DNA of 64,000 nucleotides from Haladaptatus pallidirubidus (GCF_020700235.1 NZ_CP085307.1:248001-312000); one strand, 5' to 3'; positions 25,830 to 34,946 are shown, counted from the stretch's first letter. Notes: generated by a model from the sequence alone, not told the origin. Made by a program: numbers and translations.

Positions 25830-26619
25830 GGACGATAGTCTCGAAACGACCACAACGGATGTGCGCGACGACCAGATAGAGAAAGCCCGCTTCGAGGACG
25901 TTACCAAACAGTTCGGACGGGTGATCGCCGTCGAAGATGTGACGCTGCCGATTTACGAGAACGAAATCCTCGCGGTCGTTGGAGATAATGGCGCAGGAAA
26001 ATCGACACTGATGAACATGCTTTCGGGCGTCTACCAGCCGACTGCCGGTCGTGTCATCTTTGACGGCGAGCAAGTGCAATTTTCGAACCCAAGTGAGGCT
26101 CGCGAGCGGGGTATCGAGACTGTTTATCAGGATCTGGCATTAATGGACGATCTCGACATCGCGACGAACATCCACATCGGGAAGTTTCCGAAACGACTCG
26201 ATATCGGACCGGTCGACGTCATCGACTGGCGCCAAACGTACGAGAATACGACCAAGATACTGGAGTTCCTGCAGCAAGATCTTCGCCCGACCACAGAGGT
26301 GGCGTTCCTCTCCGGTGGCCAACGCCAACTCGTCGCAGTGGGGCGGTCGCTTTTGTTTGACCCGGAAGTCCTCATCCTTGACGAACCGACGAGTGCCCTC
26401 TCCGTCGCAGGAGCCGAGTTGGTTCATGACACGATGCATCGGCTGAAAGCGGAGGGGCACACGCAAATCGTCGTAAGTCACAATTTAGAGGACGTATTCA
26501 ATCTCGCAGATCGCATTGCCGTGATGTATCGTGGACAGTTGGTAGCGACCGTCAACCCAGAACAGACGGACAAGGAGACGGTGACTGACTTGCTTACCAG
26601 CGGAACTCCGTCGTCGTAG
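25822..26619 (+). CDS. Sugar ABC transporter ATP-binding protein (single-domain RbsA-like)
   Basis: A 265-residue ABC ATPase starting at a GTG (25822) inside the permease gene. Walker A is GDNGAGKST, the signature LSGGQRQ, Walker B VLILDEPTSAL and the switch His appears in VVSHNLEDV. Unlike bacterial RbsA, which has two ATPase domains in one chain, it carries one, so it should act as a homodimer. It energises uptake by the preceding permease and binding protein. The next gene is an aldehyde dehydrogenase with its own probable TATA box near 26655. Confidence 0.9.
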   Translation: MTKDDSLETTTTDVRDDQIEKARFEDVTKQFGRVIAVEDVTLPIYENEILAVVGDNGAGKSTLMNMLSGVYQPTAGRVIFDGEQVQFSNPSEARERGIETVYQDLALMDDLDIATNIHIGKFPKRLDIGPVDVIDWRQTYENTTKILEFLQQDLRPTTEVAFLSGGQRQLVAVGRSLLFDPEVLILDEPTSALSVAGAELVHDTMHRLKAEGHTQIVVSHNLEDVFNLADRIAVMYRGQLVATVNPEQTDKETVTDLLTSGTPSS

Positions 26620-26689
26620 GCTCGTTGTGGATTGTGCCCTATTTCTCCAGAGGGCTTATATCTGGCAACGAGTGATGGTAACACGAACC

Positions 26690-28213
26690 ATGACTGATGA
26701 AGGGAGCGTGTCATCGACCGATTTGGAAGACGGATCGATGTCGTTTATGATGTACATCGCTGGTGAACCGACAGTAAGCGAAAGCGGTGAGACCTACACA
26801 GTCACGAATCCTGCAACTGGCAAGGCCCTCGGCGAAATGCCTGCCGGGACGAGAACGGACGCCCAACGAGCAATCGATGCGGCACGAGAGGTCAAAGAAG
26901 ACCTTGAGTTCATGACGGCGTTCGAACGCGCTGAACTCTGTCACGAACTTGCCGACACCATCGAATCGAGCCGTGACTCGCTCGCCGAATGGCTGACAAG
27001 AGATCAAGGAAAGCCACTCACTGAAGCGAAGGTGGAGGTCGACCTCTGTGCAAAGGAGTTCCGTAACGCGGCTGAGGACGTCAAACGCGATGAAACAGAC
27101 GTGATCCCATCAGAAGACTCCGGGAAGCACATCTACACCATCCGCAAACCACACGGCGTCCTTGGCGTCATCACCCCGTGGAACTTCCCGTTGAACATCC
27201 CAGCAGAGTATATCGCACCTGGCCTTGCCGCTGGCAACAGTATCGTCTGGGTGCCGGCGCCAACCACCTCAGTCATTGCGATCAAACTGTTGGAGGTGTT
27301 CTCGGACACGTCATTGCCTGATGGCGCACTCAATCTCGTCACTGGCGAAGGGCCGGTCGTTGGGAACGAACTCGTCGTCAACGACGGTACTGATGTGATC
27401 GGATTCACAGGGAGTCCCGAGACGGGCGAAGCGATTGCACGAGACGCTGGAACGAAACCGACGCTTCTCGAACTCGGGGGGAATGGCCCCGTCATAATCC
27501 TCGATGACGCCAACCTCGACGCAGCGGTCGAATGCACATCCTCTGGGTGTTTCAACAACACTGGCCAAATTTGTTCAGCAAGCGAGCGTATCCTCGTCCA
27601 CGAAGATGTCCACGATGAATTTGTCGACCACATTGCCGACCACGCACAACAGTTGACACTCGGTGACCCCACAGCAGAAGAAACCGATCTCGGGCCGCTC
27701 AACAACGATGGTGTTGCCGACAAGATGGATCACCACATCGAAGACGCGACCGAACAGGGTGCGACGGTCGTCACAGGAGGTGGTCGGGCGGACAATATGC
27801 CGACGGATCGCTACTACCAGCCGACGGTTCTCGACGATGTAACGACTGAGATGACGGTGAATTGGGAGGAGTCGTTCGGGCCAATTGCACCGATCATCAC
27901 GTTCAGTAGCTACGACGAAGCAATTGCGATTGCCAACGAAATCGACCTCGGACTCACATCGAGTGTGTTCACCAGTAACATCGAACTAATGTACTACTTC
28001 GCTGAGCGTGTTGAGACCGGTATTGTCAACATCAACGATAGCAGTGCATACTGGGAGATTCACACACCGTTCGGGGGGTACAGTGGCAAAAACAGTGGCA
28101 ATGGTCGAATCGGTGGGAAGTACTCGCTTGAACAACTCTCGCAAGTCAAGACGATTGCCGTCGATTACGAGAACGCCGCGTCACCACTCAACCGGGAGAA
28201 TGAGAGAGAATAG
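26690..28213 (+). CDS. NAD(P)-dependent aldehyde dehydrogenase
   Basis: A 507-residue aldehyde dehydrogenase oxidising an aldehyde to the acid. Motifs: VITPWNFPLNIPA, FTGSPETGEAIA, general base E261 in LLELGGNGP and the nucleophile C295 in NNTGQICSAS. At the cofactor site the usual Lys (VWKPA- or VVKPS-like) is replaced: WVPAPTTS at 187-194, which may change cofactor preference. The ATG at 26690 is preceded by a TATA-like CTTATAT near 26655, fitting a leaderless or short-leader transcript; an upstream in-frame start at 26627 is less likely. In context it could be a 2,5-dioxopentanoate, glycolaldehyde or lactaldehyde dehydrogenase in sugar use; substrate not deducible. Confidence 0.87.
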   Translation: MTDEGSVSSTDLEDGSMSFMMYIAGEPTVSESGETYTVTNPATGKALGEMPAGTRTDAQRAIDAAREVKEDLEFMTAFERAELCHELADTIESSRDSLAEWLTRDQGKPLTEAKVEVDLCAKEFRNAAEDVKRDETDVIPSEDSGKHIYTIRKPHGVLGVITPWNFPLNIPAEYIAPGLAAGNSIVWVPAPTTSVIAIKLLEVFSDTSLPDGALNLVTGEGPVVGNELVVNDGTDVIGFTGSPETGEAIARDAGTKPTLLELGGNGPVIILDDANLDAAVECTSSGCFNNTGQICSASERILVHEDVHDEFVDHIADHAQQLTLGDPTAEETDLGPLNNDGVADKMDHHIEDATEQGATVVTGGGRADNMPTDRYYQPTVLDDVTTEMTVNWEESFGPIAPIITFSSYDEAIAIANEIDLGLTSSVFTSNIELMYYFAERVETGIVNINDSSAYWEIHTPFGGYSGKNSGNGRIGGKYSLEQLSQVKTIAVDYENAASPLNRENERE

Positions 28214-28231
28214 CCCAAACTGATCGGTGAG

Positions 28232-28800
28232 TCACGTTTCGGCGGTCATTTGCTCGTGAATCTCCTGGAGGATTTCTGTCAGCGCATCACAGAGCTGGTC
28301 GAAAAGCCGCTCTCCTTTGTCTGCACTCGAAATTTGGGGTCACCGATCGCGCCTGACGACGAGTACGCCGTGAACGGTCGATAAACGGACAGTGGGCCGC
28401 CTTCCACCAAGTCGACTGAAGCCTGTTCGTATAGTTCATCGGGATACTCACCTTCAATGCGGTCTTCGCGAACGGGGTCGGGCTAAAGATATAAAACCAG
28501 AGAAATTTCGAACTCTCCACCTTGCGCCATCCCGCCGATATCGCTCTCGCGGATGTCGTCAACGAACGATGTGGCGAGATCGAAGTACGCCAGGCTGAGG
28601 ATTTCGTGGTCTGGATGTGCGACGCCGATAGTGCTGATTGTGTCATCGACGAACGACGCATTCCCGTCGTGGCCGTTGACCAACAGGAGCGCGTCGAAGC
28701 CGTTTTCCAATGCAGAATCAGCTATCTAGGACGTGATGGAGTGTCTCATTGTCGAAGAAGATTCGCTCGCGCCGTTCTCCCTCGCTGGACTGTCGAGTCG
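28232..28800 (-). pseudogene. Creatininase-family amidohydrolase broken by several frameshifts
   Basis: Pieces in different minus-strand frames add up to a creatininase-family protein: ENGFDALLLVNGHDGNASFV (the metal-site NGHGGN motif as NGHDGN), DIRESDIGGMAQGGEFEISL (the HAGxxET-like region, here with QGGEFE), DRIEGEYPDELYEQASVDLV, then GAIGDPKF and ADKGERLFDQLCDALTEILQ. At least two frameshifts (near 28485 and 28325) and loss of the N-terminus make it nonfunctional. It lies on the same strand just behind the nucleoside hydrolase, so it was probably in that operon, as creatininase-like enzymes often accompany nucleobase or amide catabolic genes. Confidence 0.75.
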
Positions 28801-28806
28801 GTCCGA

Positions 28807-29775
28807 TTATAGGGATGCTGTCGGCGACGATTCGAACAGCATGTCCTTGAACATCTGGTGGAACGCGGCGGTATCGAACGATTCAATCACGGTCGTTCTG
28901 GCCTCGCCGTCCGTGATGTCGTCCTCGTCCACTAAGGTGTATCCGCGAGTCAGTCCTTCGCGCTCGTCGACGTCGACGTGATACGTCACGGCCGATTCGA
29001 TGAGATCCGGTTCGATGAGCGCCGCCATCAGGCCCGCGTCCGGTTGCGTCGTCATGTCCCGTCCCTGTGACTCCTTGTTGAACTCGCGGACGGGAGCCGT
29101 TATCTCCGTGAAGAACGATGCGAGTTCGGTATCAGGACCGTCGTCGATTTCGGCCAGTAGTTCGGCATCGAATACGGTGTCTCGGACGGTGACCCCCCAA
29201 TCGAAGAGAACGATATCCAGCTCACGGATCGCCCGCTTCGCGGCGTCGGGATCGACCCAGAAGTTGAATTCCGCGGCGGGAGTGACGTTGCCAAGGCAAT
29301 TAACGTTTCCACCCATCACCCACACTTCATCGAGCAATTCGTTCAGGTTCGGTTCTTTTTGAAGTGCGAGCGCGACGTTCGTCAGCGGCGCAATGCAGGC
29401 GAGCGTGATTTCACCCGGATTTTTGCGGGCCATTTCGACGATGTAGTCCGCGCCGTGGCGGTCGCCGGAGGGGATTCCGGTATCCGGGAACAGGTTGCCG
29501 CCGAGTCCGCCTTCGCCGTGAACGTAATCGGCGTATTCGTGCGTCTTCACAAGCGGCGTTCGTGCGCCTTCGTAGACGGTAACGTCTTCGGCGGTGCCTA
29601 CCATATCTAGCGTGTACTTAGCGTTCTCCACCATGTACTCGAATTCGACGTTTCCGGTACAGATGGTAACGCCCTCGACTTCGATGTCGTTGGCGGTCGC
29701 TGCGAGGAGGAGTGCCTGCGTGTCGTCGCCCGCCGTATCGGTATCGATAATCACCCGTCGCGTGTCCTCGTTCAT
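28807..29775 (-). CDS. Nucleoside hydrolase (inosine-uridine preferring type)
   Basis: A 322-residue nucleoside hydrolase that splits the N-glycosidic bond of ribonucleosides to ribose and base. The calcium-binding N-terminus is VIIDTDTAGDDTQALLLA (family DTDxGxDD), followed by LACIAPLTNVALAL and VWVMGGNVNCLGNVTPAAEF with the substrate-binding Asn and Glu, and FNFWVDPDAA. The ATG at 29775 begins MNEDTRRV; a longer frame upstream adds Cys-rich, unlikely sequence. No signal peptide. It is convergent with the sugar ABC transporter-aldehyde dehydrogenase operon and followed by a creatininase relic, which together suggest use of nucleosides or ribose. Confidence 0.88.
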   Translation of the reverse strand: MNEDTRRVIIDTDTAGDDTQALLLAATANDIEVEGVTICTGNVEFEYMVENAKYTLDMVGTAEDVTVYEGARTPLVKTHEYADYVHGEGGLGGNLFPDTGIPSGDRHGADYIVEMARKNPGEITLACIAPLTNVALALQKEPNLNELLDEVWVMGGNVNCLGNVTPAAEFNFWVDPDAAKRAIRELDIVLFDWGVTVRDTVFDAELLAEIDDGPDTELASFFTEITAPVREFNKESQGRDMTTQPDAGLMAALIEPDLIESAVTYHVDVDEREGLTRGYTLVDEDDITDGEARTTVIESFDTAAFHQMFKDMLFESSPTASL

Positions 29776-30046
29776 GAAAACGAGTACGGACAGGCCTTTC
29801 AAGTAAGTGCTGACCAGATTCGTCGCGGACGATGACACGACATATACAATCGAATAGCGAAAACAGTGGGCAAAATACTGCCGACAGCCAAAGAAACACA
29901 TCATCGGTGACTTCGCGCTCGCAGTGTAATCTCAACTCGGCACAAGCTCGAAGGGGTGATTTGATGCGTGGCTTTATTCCGTTGTGAGCTGGGTCGAATC
30001 GGCCATTCAGTAAGAACGCGAATTTTGCAAAGTCAATGGTGTGCAT

Positions 30047-30466
30047 TCACTCTATCTCGAATTGTGGATTCCAGACCACTTCCCAGAGGTGATCGTCTGG
30101 ATCCTTGAAGTGACCCGAGTATCCGCCCCATTCACGGTCACGCGGCGGGTCGGTGATTTCCGCCCCTGCTTGCTCTGCTGTTTCGATCACGTCATCGACG
30201 TCTTCTTTCGACGCGACGTTGTGGCCGATGGTGAACTCCGCAGGACTCGATGGAGTTTCGTCGACATTCGCGTCTTCCACAATCTGCTGTTTCGGATAGA
30301 GAGCAAGCTGCAAGCCCTTGTTTAACGGGAAAAAGGCAACAGCGCCGCCCTCAAATTCAGTGCCAACGATGCCCTCCGTCGACCATCCCAAGCCATCGCG
30401 GTAAAACTTGAGTGATTGTTCTAGGTCGCTAACTCCTAATGTAATGACGTTGATTCGTGGTTCCAT
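30047..30466 (-). CDS. VOC-family (glyoxalase-like) protein
   Basis: A 139-residue vicinal oxygen chelate protein: ITLGVSDLEQSLKFYRDGLG at the N-terminus, VAFFPLNKGLQLALYP, and the C-terminal HFKDPDDHLWEVVWNP, the two beta-alpha-beta-beta-beta modules of the fold. The His and Glu at the metal positions (H in GHNVAS is unusual, E in LWEVVW is standard) allow metal binding. Such proteins act as lyases, isomerases, dioxygenases or resistance proteins, and the reaction cannot be told. It stands alone on the minus strand. Confidence 0.85.
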   Translation of the reverse strand: MEPRINVITLGVSDLEQSLKFYRDGLGWSTEGIVGTEFEGGAVAFFPLNKGLQLALYPKQQIVEDANVDETPSSPAEFTIGHNVASKEDVDDVIETAEQAGAEITDPPRDREWGGYSGHFKDPDDHLWEVVWNPQFEIE

Positions 30467-30566
30467 GACTGAATGATATCCTTTTGGCAGATGAGTTTCT
30501 GACCCTGAGTATAGATTCGTCTGGATGCGACCTATAGCTACCGTTAAGAGGATTTGCTTCTGGATA

Positions 30567-30700
30567 GCTGAGCGGGCCGATGATATCTAGAAACCCCACG
30601 AATGACCTAGGCCACCCGCGGGTAATAATCAATGGAAGGGCATCAGGCTGCTCGGAGTGGATGGGTTGGCCATCAATTTCAGACGATACACAGATTGCCA
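30567..30700 (-). pseudogene. Internal fragment of an EHN-type epoxide hydrolase
   Basis: The minus strand reads EIDGQPIHSEQPDALPLIIT, then RGWPRSFVGFLDIIGPLS. This aligns with the oxyanion region of the intact enzyme at 18703 (TEIDGLDIHF, LPLILTHGWPGS, EFLKIIDPLT). The HGWPGS motif is decayed to RGWPRS and both ends are lost. It is a short relic. Confidence 0.65.
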
Positions 30701-31031
30701 GTGCCCTTCGTGAGTTGGGGATTGCCGTCACAGAAACATACGATTGGGAACTTCCGACGCCTGATTATACAGTTCACAAGCACCCTCTCCAGGCCGAGCT
30801 GGTGGTGAAGACCGACGCGGGAAGGCTGATAGCCACTGTTGATGATTCCCTTTCAGTCCTGACGATTCAGAGTACGACGAACGTTTCCACTTAATATCAT
30901 CACGTTTACCCCGCAGTCCGTCGGTGATCATTCCCGTTAAAATAGCCTGGCTCGCAACTGAGCCATCTCCACACACCAATGGCAACATGTTGACCACAAT
31001 GTCCATGCTAATAGTGGTAATAGAATGAGTT
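30701..31031. other. Gene-free stretch before the SnoaL-like gene
   Basis: A plus-strand frame (30580-30894) runs through here but overlaps the epoxide hydrolase relic antisense and has no recognised family. The last 60 bases probably hold the promoter of the SnoaL-like gene. Confidence 0.35.
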
Positions 31032-31451
31032 ATGCCAACATCCGAGGACGCTCTCACTCGGCTGTACGAAGACATCTGGAACGGTTCAAACCTGGATACA
31101 GCGGACGAATTAGTACACGAAGAGTACATCATCCACGACCGCGAACTGGCTACGGAAATGCAGGGACCTGAGTTGTACACCGCACTTGCGAGCCGAACGC
31201 GCGAGATCTTCCCCGATATGAAGTTCGAGATAGAAGACATGATCGCTGCTGGTGAGAAGATTGCAATCCGATGGACAATGACAGGGACTCATCAAGGACC
31301 AATGTCTGATATCGAGCCGACTGGGCGACAGGTAGAACTTACAGCTATCGAAATCAATCGCTTTGAGGATGGGAAACTCATTGAGACGTGGACTCAGAGC
31401 GACCAGGTCGGACTCATGCAACAATTGGGAGTTGACATGGGAGACATGTGA
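31032..31451 (+). CDS. SnoaL-like ester cyclase/NTF2-fold protein
   Basis: A 139-residue protein of the SnoaL-like polyketide-cyclase family: LTRLYEDIWNGSNLDTADEL, VHEEYIIHD, IRWTMTGTHQGPMSDIEPTG and RFEDGKLIETWTQSDQVGLM. These are the standard signatures of the NTF2-like cone fold; many haloarchaeal members are of unknown function. No signal peptide. It is followed after 19 bases by an HTH_10 regulator on the same strand, so the two are likely cotranscribed and the regulator may sense a compound handled by this protein. Confidence 0.87.
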   Translation: MPTSEDALTRLYEDIWNGSNLDTADELVHEEYIIHDRELATEMQGPELYTALASRTREIFPDMKFEIEDMIAAGEKIAIRWTMTGTHQGPMSDIEPTGRQVELTAIEINRFEDGKLIETWTQSDQVGLMQQLGVDMGDM

Positions 31452-31470
31452 ATAACAGTCGGTTGGAGCT

Positions 31471-32091
31471 ATGCCACAGGCTACACTGAAACTCAAGTCC
31501 AACGAGGCGCTCGTTGCCCTATCAGAGCGCCACCCAAAAACTGAGTTCGTGGTTCTTGGCGGATGGCCGACCGCTGGAAAATTACGGGTGCTCATCGAGA
31601 CGTCAACGATCTCGCTGCCATCACTTCAAAAGACGCTTTCAGCTCTCCCTCGGCTAACCGATGTTGAAATCAGACACGCAGCAGATGAGACTGTCCTTTT
31701 TGAGGTGAGTACACCGACGCCAGCACCACACGGAGCAATGGCCGAATCAGGGATTGTCCCGTCATTTCCGTTACGCCTGGAGAATGGATGGTTTGTCGGC
31801 GACCTCACTGCTTCTCAGGAGCGACTCACTGCCTTCCGTGACGAACTGGACGCGGCGGAGATAGAATACCAACTCATCCAGATCTCGGGGAGAGACGGAA
31901 TGTCGGATGAGCTCACTGCTCGGCAACAGGAGGTTGTCGAACTAGCAATTAAACACGGATATTACGAGTCTCCTCGCCGGTGTACGTTGACGGATCTCGC
32001 TGAACTTTTGGACGTGAACAAATCGGTTGTCAGTCGAATCCTCCAGCGGGTAGAGGGCCATATCATCACCACTTACTATTCTTTTTGCTGA
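31471..32091 (+). CDS. HTH_10 (bacterio-opsin activator type) transcription regulator
   Basis: A 206-residue regulator. The C-terminal HTH_10 domain is LTARQQEVVELAIKHGYYES, then RRCTLTDLAELLDVNKSVVS and RILQRVEGHI. The N-terminal 150 residues (MPQATLKLKSNEALVALSER, FEVSTPTPAPHGAMAESG) form the Bat-like input domain. It follows the SnoaL-like gene closely. The sequence just beyond its stop is a transposase relic, so its 3' flank was remodelled by an insertion. Confidence 0.87.
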   Translation: MPQATLKLKSNEALVALSERHPKTEFVVLGGWPTAGKLRVLIETSTISLPSLQKTLSALPRLTDVEIRHAADETVLFEVSTPTPAPHGAMAESGIVPSFPLRLENGWFVGDLTASQERLTAFRDELDAAEIEYQLIQISGRDGMSDELTARQQEVVELAIKHGYYESPRRCTLTDLAELLDVNKSVVSRILQRVEGHIITTYYSFC

Positions 32092-32099
32092 ATAGGACC

Positions 32100-32705
32100 C
32101 CTGTCGTCAGGGCTCACTATTAACCCATGGTCGCTCTCAGTCGATGTTGCTGTGTCCAAACTTTCCTCGTTGACAACGTGCTGATGGACCGTGAGTTCGA
32201 CAGCCAGCACGTTCTTGACGCAATCAGCTGGCGTGGATTCACGTACGTCGTACTAAAGCGGATGCGGACCTGCGAGAAAGCGCAAGCGAAACGTCTCCTC
32301 CAGGGGAATCAGGATCACTACGTAACTGAGCAACAACTCCATCTCGGCAGCAACGAGTGACACGAGACGACGCTGATCTACCGCCGGAAGGAAGACTCCG
32401 AACACACTGTTCATCATCAGTATTCAGTGTTCATGTCGAACTAAGGAGAGGGGTATCTCAGCGAGTATGTTCATCGCTGGGAGATCGAAAGCGGCTATCG
32501 GAGTATCAAGCGGTTCATGGCCGCTACAACGTCGAAGACCTTCTTTTTACGATTCTTCTACTTCGCGTTCGCCTGTCGATTGTACCCGATTTGGTGAGCC
32601 GTCGGTCTGCTCGTTCAGGTTGAGCTGATTGACGAGTACGAGCATGCGCCGATTGTGACGGCAAACACGGTTCTCACGTTGCTAAAACAGACTGGCATCG
32701 GTTAG
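32100..32705 (+). pseudogene. Degraded DDE transposase (longest of three relics)
   Basis: Successive frames give DREFDSQHVLDAISWRGFTY, VVLKRMRTCEKAQAKRLLQG, LHLGSNE, then after a shift TTLIYRRKEDSEHTDHHQYS, SEYVHRWEIESGYRSIKRFM (the YREK-like DDE signature region with the catalytic Glu), and FYFAFACRLY followed by QVELIDEYEHAPIVTANTVL and LLKQTGIG ending in TAG near 32705. The N-terminal third is absent and several stops and shifts occur. It is IS4-like in its signature and is the fullest of three related copies in the window (others at 17763 and 49197). Confidence 0.75.
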
Positions 32706-32784
32706 AACCGAGTGTCGAGTTTGATGGGGGTTATTGATTTCACTCCGTGACAGACCGATATCGGTCGTTTCACGAGTAGGTTTT

Positions 32785-32905
32785 TTAAGATGGTTCGTCG
32801 AGGCGACGAGTATCCTCCAGCAGCAACTGAAACGGGCGGTCAGTGACTGCATCTTTCTTCGAGATTGCGACCAATAAATCACCGACGAACTTTCCGTGAT
32901 CAGTC
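32785..32905 (-). pseudogene. Unidentified C-terminal coding fragment
   Basis: The minus strand directly behind the symporter gene reads GKFVGDLLVAISKKDAVTD, then RPFQLLLEDTRRLDEPS before a TAA at 32785. The sequence looks coding and protein-like but I cannot name the family. It probably is the tail of a gene lost when the insertion sequence arrived. Confidence 0.4.
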
Positions 32906-34513
32906 GTCGTCTGGGTGATTACTCATCGTGATCGCTGGTGACGATACGTCTCCTCCACGGATTCGTCCAAGATCTAAGATCTCCTGCATGTCCCGATTGA
33001 GGTCGTCATAGCTGTTCGTCGAGGTGACAAGGGAGACGACGACGAACACGAGGACACCGATCACGGTTGCTAACTGGCCACCTAGGATCCCCATCGGAAG
33101 ACTCAGTCCGAGGTACTCCACACCGTAGGCCAGAACGAGCGTAAGACCGAGACCTAGACCCCCGCCCCAGAGTGCACCCTCGGTAGTTGCGCCTTTCCAA
33201 TTATAGGCGATAGCGACACATGGGAAGATGACCGCCGCAAAGATTGCCCAGCCCGCGGCCCCAAGCACGAAAATAAGGCCCGGGAACGTCGCAGCGAGCA
33301 CACCAGCAGCAATCAGGATGGCCACTGTAGTGATCCGTCCATACAGAACCTGCTGGCGATCCGAGAGATCCTTGTCTCGATATCCGATGAAGTAATCATG
33401 AACCACCGCCGCTGAGCTCATATTGAGGAATCCATTGCTTGTCGACATGATGGCAGCGATGACTGCAGTTAGAACAAATGCAACGACAATATCCGGAGCG
33501 AACTCAACGAGTGCGAGCGGGAGTGTCGCGTCCGGATTCCCTGGATCAGGAATGGTCCCCTCGATGATTCCCGCGCGTACGAACGGGGCAGCGACCCAGT
33601 ACAACGCGGTCAGCATGTAGCTGGCTGCAGTGATGAGTGCACCCCAGCGCAGTAGCGAAACGTCCTTGATCATATAGAACTTCGTGGTAGCGTGAGGCTG
33701 TCCAGGAACTGTTAACTGAATGACTACCACTGAGAGAACAAGCCCAAGCGCCCCAAGCCCGTCCATTCCGAGGAGGGTAAAGTCGAAGAAAGCCGGCTGG
33801 CTAGTCGAGATGGACGAAATCATCCCGCTAACACCACCCGGGAACCCTGTGATAATGTAGTACGATGAAAGAAGTGATCCGACGATCATCATCACTCCCT
33901 GTACCGCATCAGACCAGATCGCTGCAAGCATTCCACCGATGACAGTATAGAACCCAACGATAGCGAGACCGATTAACAGCGCCTCGAAGAAGTTGACCGG
34001 GAGGATGAGTGCGCCGATAATACCGAGTGCTGCATACTGTGCAGCGAGGTAGCCCATGCTACCCAAGAGCACCGATATAGCTCCGAGGAGACGGACACGT
34101 TCGTCCTGGAATCGGTGATACATCGCATCGGGCGCCGTTATTGCATCGCGTAGCTCGCCGAGCATACGCATCTTCCGACCGAGCAACCAGTAGGATAGTA
34201 CGAACCCTAGTGGTGTACCCACAGCAACGAGGATCAGGTATTCGACGCCGATGACTGATCCGGTTCCCGTCACACCAATCATCCCCCATCCGCTTTGAAT
34301 AGAGGCAAACATGGACAAGGCGATGACGAAGATCCCACCGCGTCGACCAGCTGCGAAGTACTCCTCTTGATCCGTTTGGAACCGGGCAGCCACAATACCG
34401 ATTCCGATCATCAGCAGCGAAAACACTACGAGGAACATGACCGCGGCTGGCGAGTTGTACTCAATACCGAGATTGCCGCCCCACGACTGCAGGGGAAACA
34501 CTAAATTAATCAT
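32900..34513 (-). CDS. Sodium:solute symporter family protein (SSS)
   Basis: A 537-residue membrane protein with about thirteen hydrophobic helices, a member of the SSS family that uses the sodium gradient for uptake. Typical features: EEYFAAGRRGGIFVIALSMF at the start of the core, GFYTVIGGMLAAIWSDAVQG in TM5-TM6, VPGQPHATTKFYMIKD, and AAIMSTSNGFLNMSSAAVVH in TM9. Solutes of the family range from sugars and amino acids to organic acids; the one here is unknown. A 57-residue membrane protein gene overlaps its start by 4 bases, so the two are translationally coupled. The flavin/Fe-S oxidoreductase gene is upstream on the same strand. Confidence 0.9.
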   Translation of the reverse strand: MINLVFPLQSWGGNLGIEYNSPAAVMFLVVFSLLMIGIGIVAARFQTDQEEYFAAGRRGGIFVIALSMFASIQSGWGMIGVTGTGSVIGVEYLILVAVGTPLGFVLSYWLLGRKMRMLGELRDAITAPDAMYHRFQDERVRLLGAISVLLGSMGYLAAQYAALGIIGALILPVNFFEALLIGLAIVGFYTVIGGMLAAIWSDAVQGVMMIVGSLLSSYYIITGFPGGVSGMISSISTSQPAFFDFTLLGMDGLGALGLVLSVVVIQLTVPGQPHATTKFYMIKDVSLLRWGALITAASYMLTALYWVAAPFVRAGIIEGTIPDPGNPDATLPLALVEFAPDIVVAFVLTAVIAAIMSTSNGFLNMSSAAVVHDYFIGYRDKDLSDRQQVLYGRITTVAILIAAGVLAATFPGLIFVLGAAGWAIFAAVIFPCVAIAYNWKGATTEGALWGGGLGLGLTLVLAYGVEYLGLSLPMGILGGQLATVIGVLVFVVVSLVTSTNSYDDLNRDMQEILDLGRIRGGDVSSPAITMSNHPDDD

Positions 34514-34683
34514 TCGTTCACTCCCGTTCTGATTTCATCGTCATCCTCACGCCGATACTCCTCAATTCCAACACTTTCGAACCGTAGCCCGAAGTACGTC
34601 GCGAATCCGAGGACAAAACAGACGAGAATTACAAGAACCTCGATCACTGGAGATGGAAACCCCAATAGGTACATCGGTATCAT
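34510..34683 (-). CDS. Small membrane protein coupled to the symporter, 57 residues
   Basis: The minus strand encodes MIPMYLLGFPSPVIEVLVIL and onward: one membrane helix (VIEVLVILVCFVLGFATYF), then an acidic cytoplasmic tail (FESVGIEEYRREDDDEIRTG). GAGGG lies 7 bases before the ATG at 34683; a second Met three codons in is possible. Its TGA overlaps the symporter ATG (ATGA), the mark of tight coupling. Small partner proteins accompany several bacterial and archaeal SSS transporters, so an accessory subunit role is likely; that is inference from position. Confidence 0.75.
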   Translation of the reverse strand: MIPMYLLGFPSPVIEVLVILVCFVLGFATYFGLRFESVGIEEYRREDDDEIRTGVNE

Positions 34684-34946
34684 CGCAAATCCCTCCGTGA
34701 GATCGTCCCGTTTGACTCCTGGTGTTGATTATCACGGTATAGTCTAGCTGTCCTCATACGATACGTACTTCCTAATCATTCATCATAAATACTATCAAAG
34801 TTGTATTATTTATTACTTGTTTGGAGGATGTAACCGAGAAAGCATGTGAGCAAGACATATTCGCTCCCAACTTCTCTCAGTAGTCTGTTGGTGCCCCCAG
34901 TTTCGCATTCGAATTATGGAGCAGTATCAGCGCGATCTCGAATCTC
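34684..34946 (-). promoter_or_regulatory. Probable promoter region of the small-protein/symporter operon
   Basis: The minus strand carries an A/T box (TATTTATGATG, near 34787-34795) about 105 bases before the 34683 start, in an A/T-rich stretch after the end of the oxidoreductase gene. It suggests that the symporter pair can be transcribed independently of the oxidoreductase. Confidence 0.35.

Noticed and set aside
30701-30894. Plus-strand frame ending TIQSTTNVST
   Set aside because: Overlaps the epoxide hydrolase relic antisense and shows no family signature.
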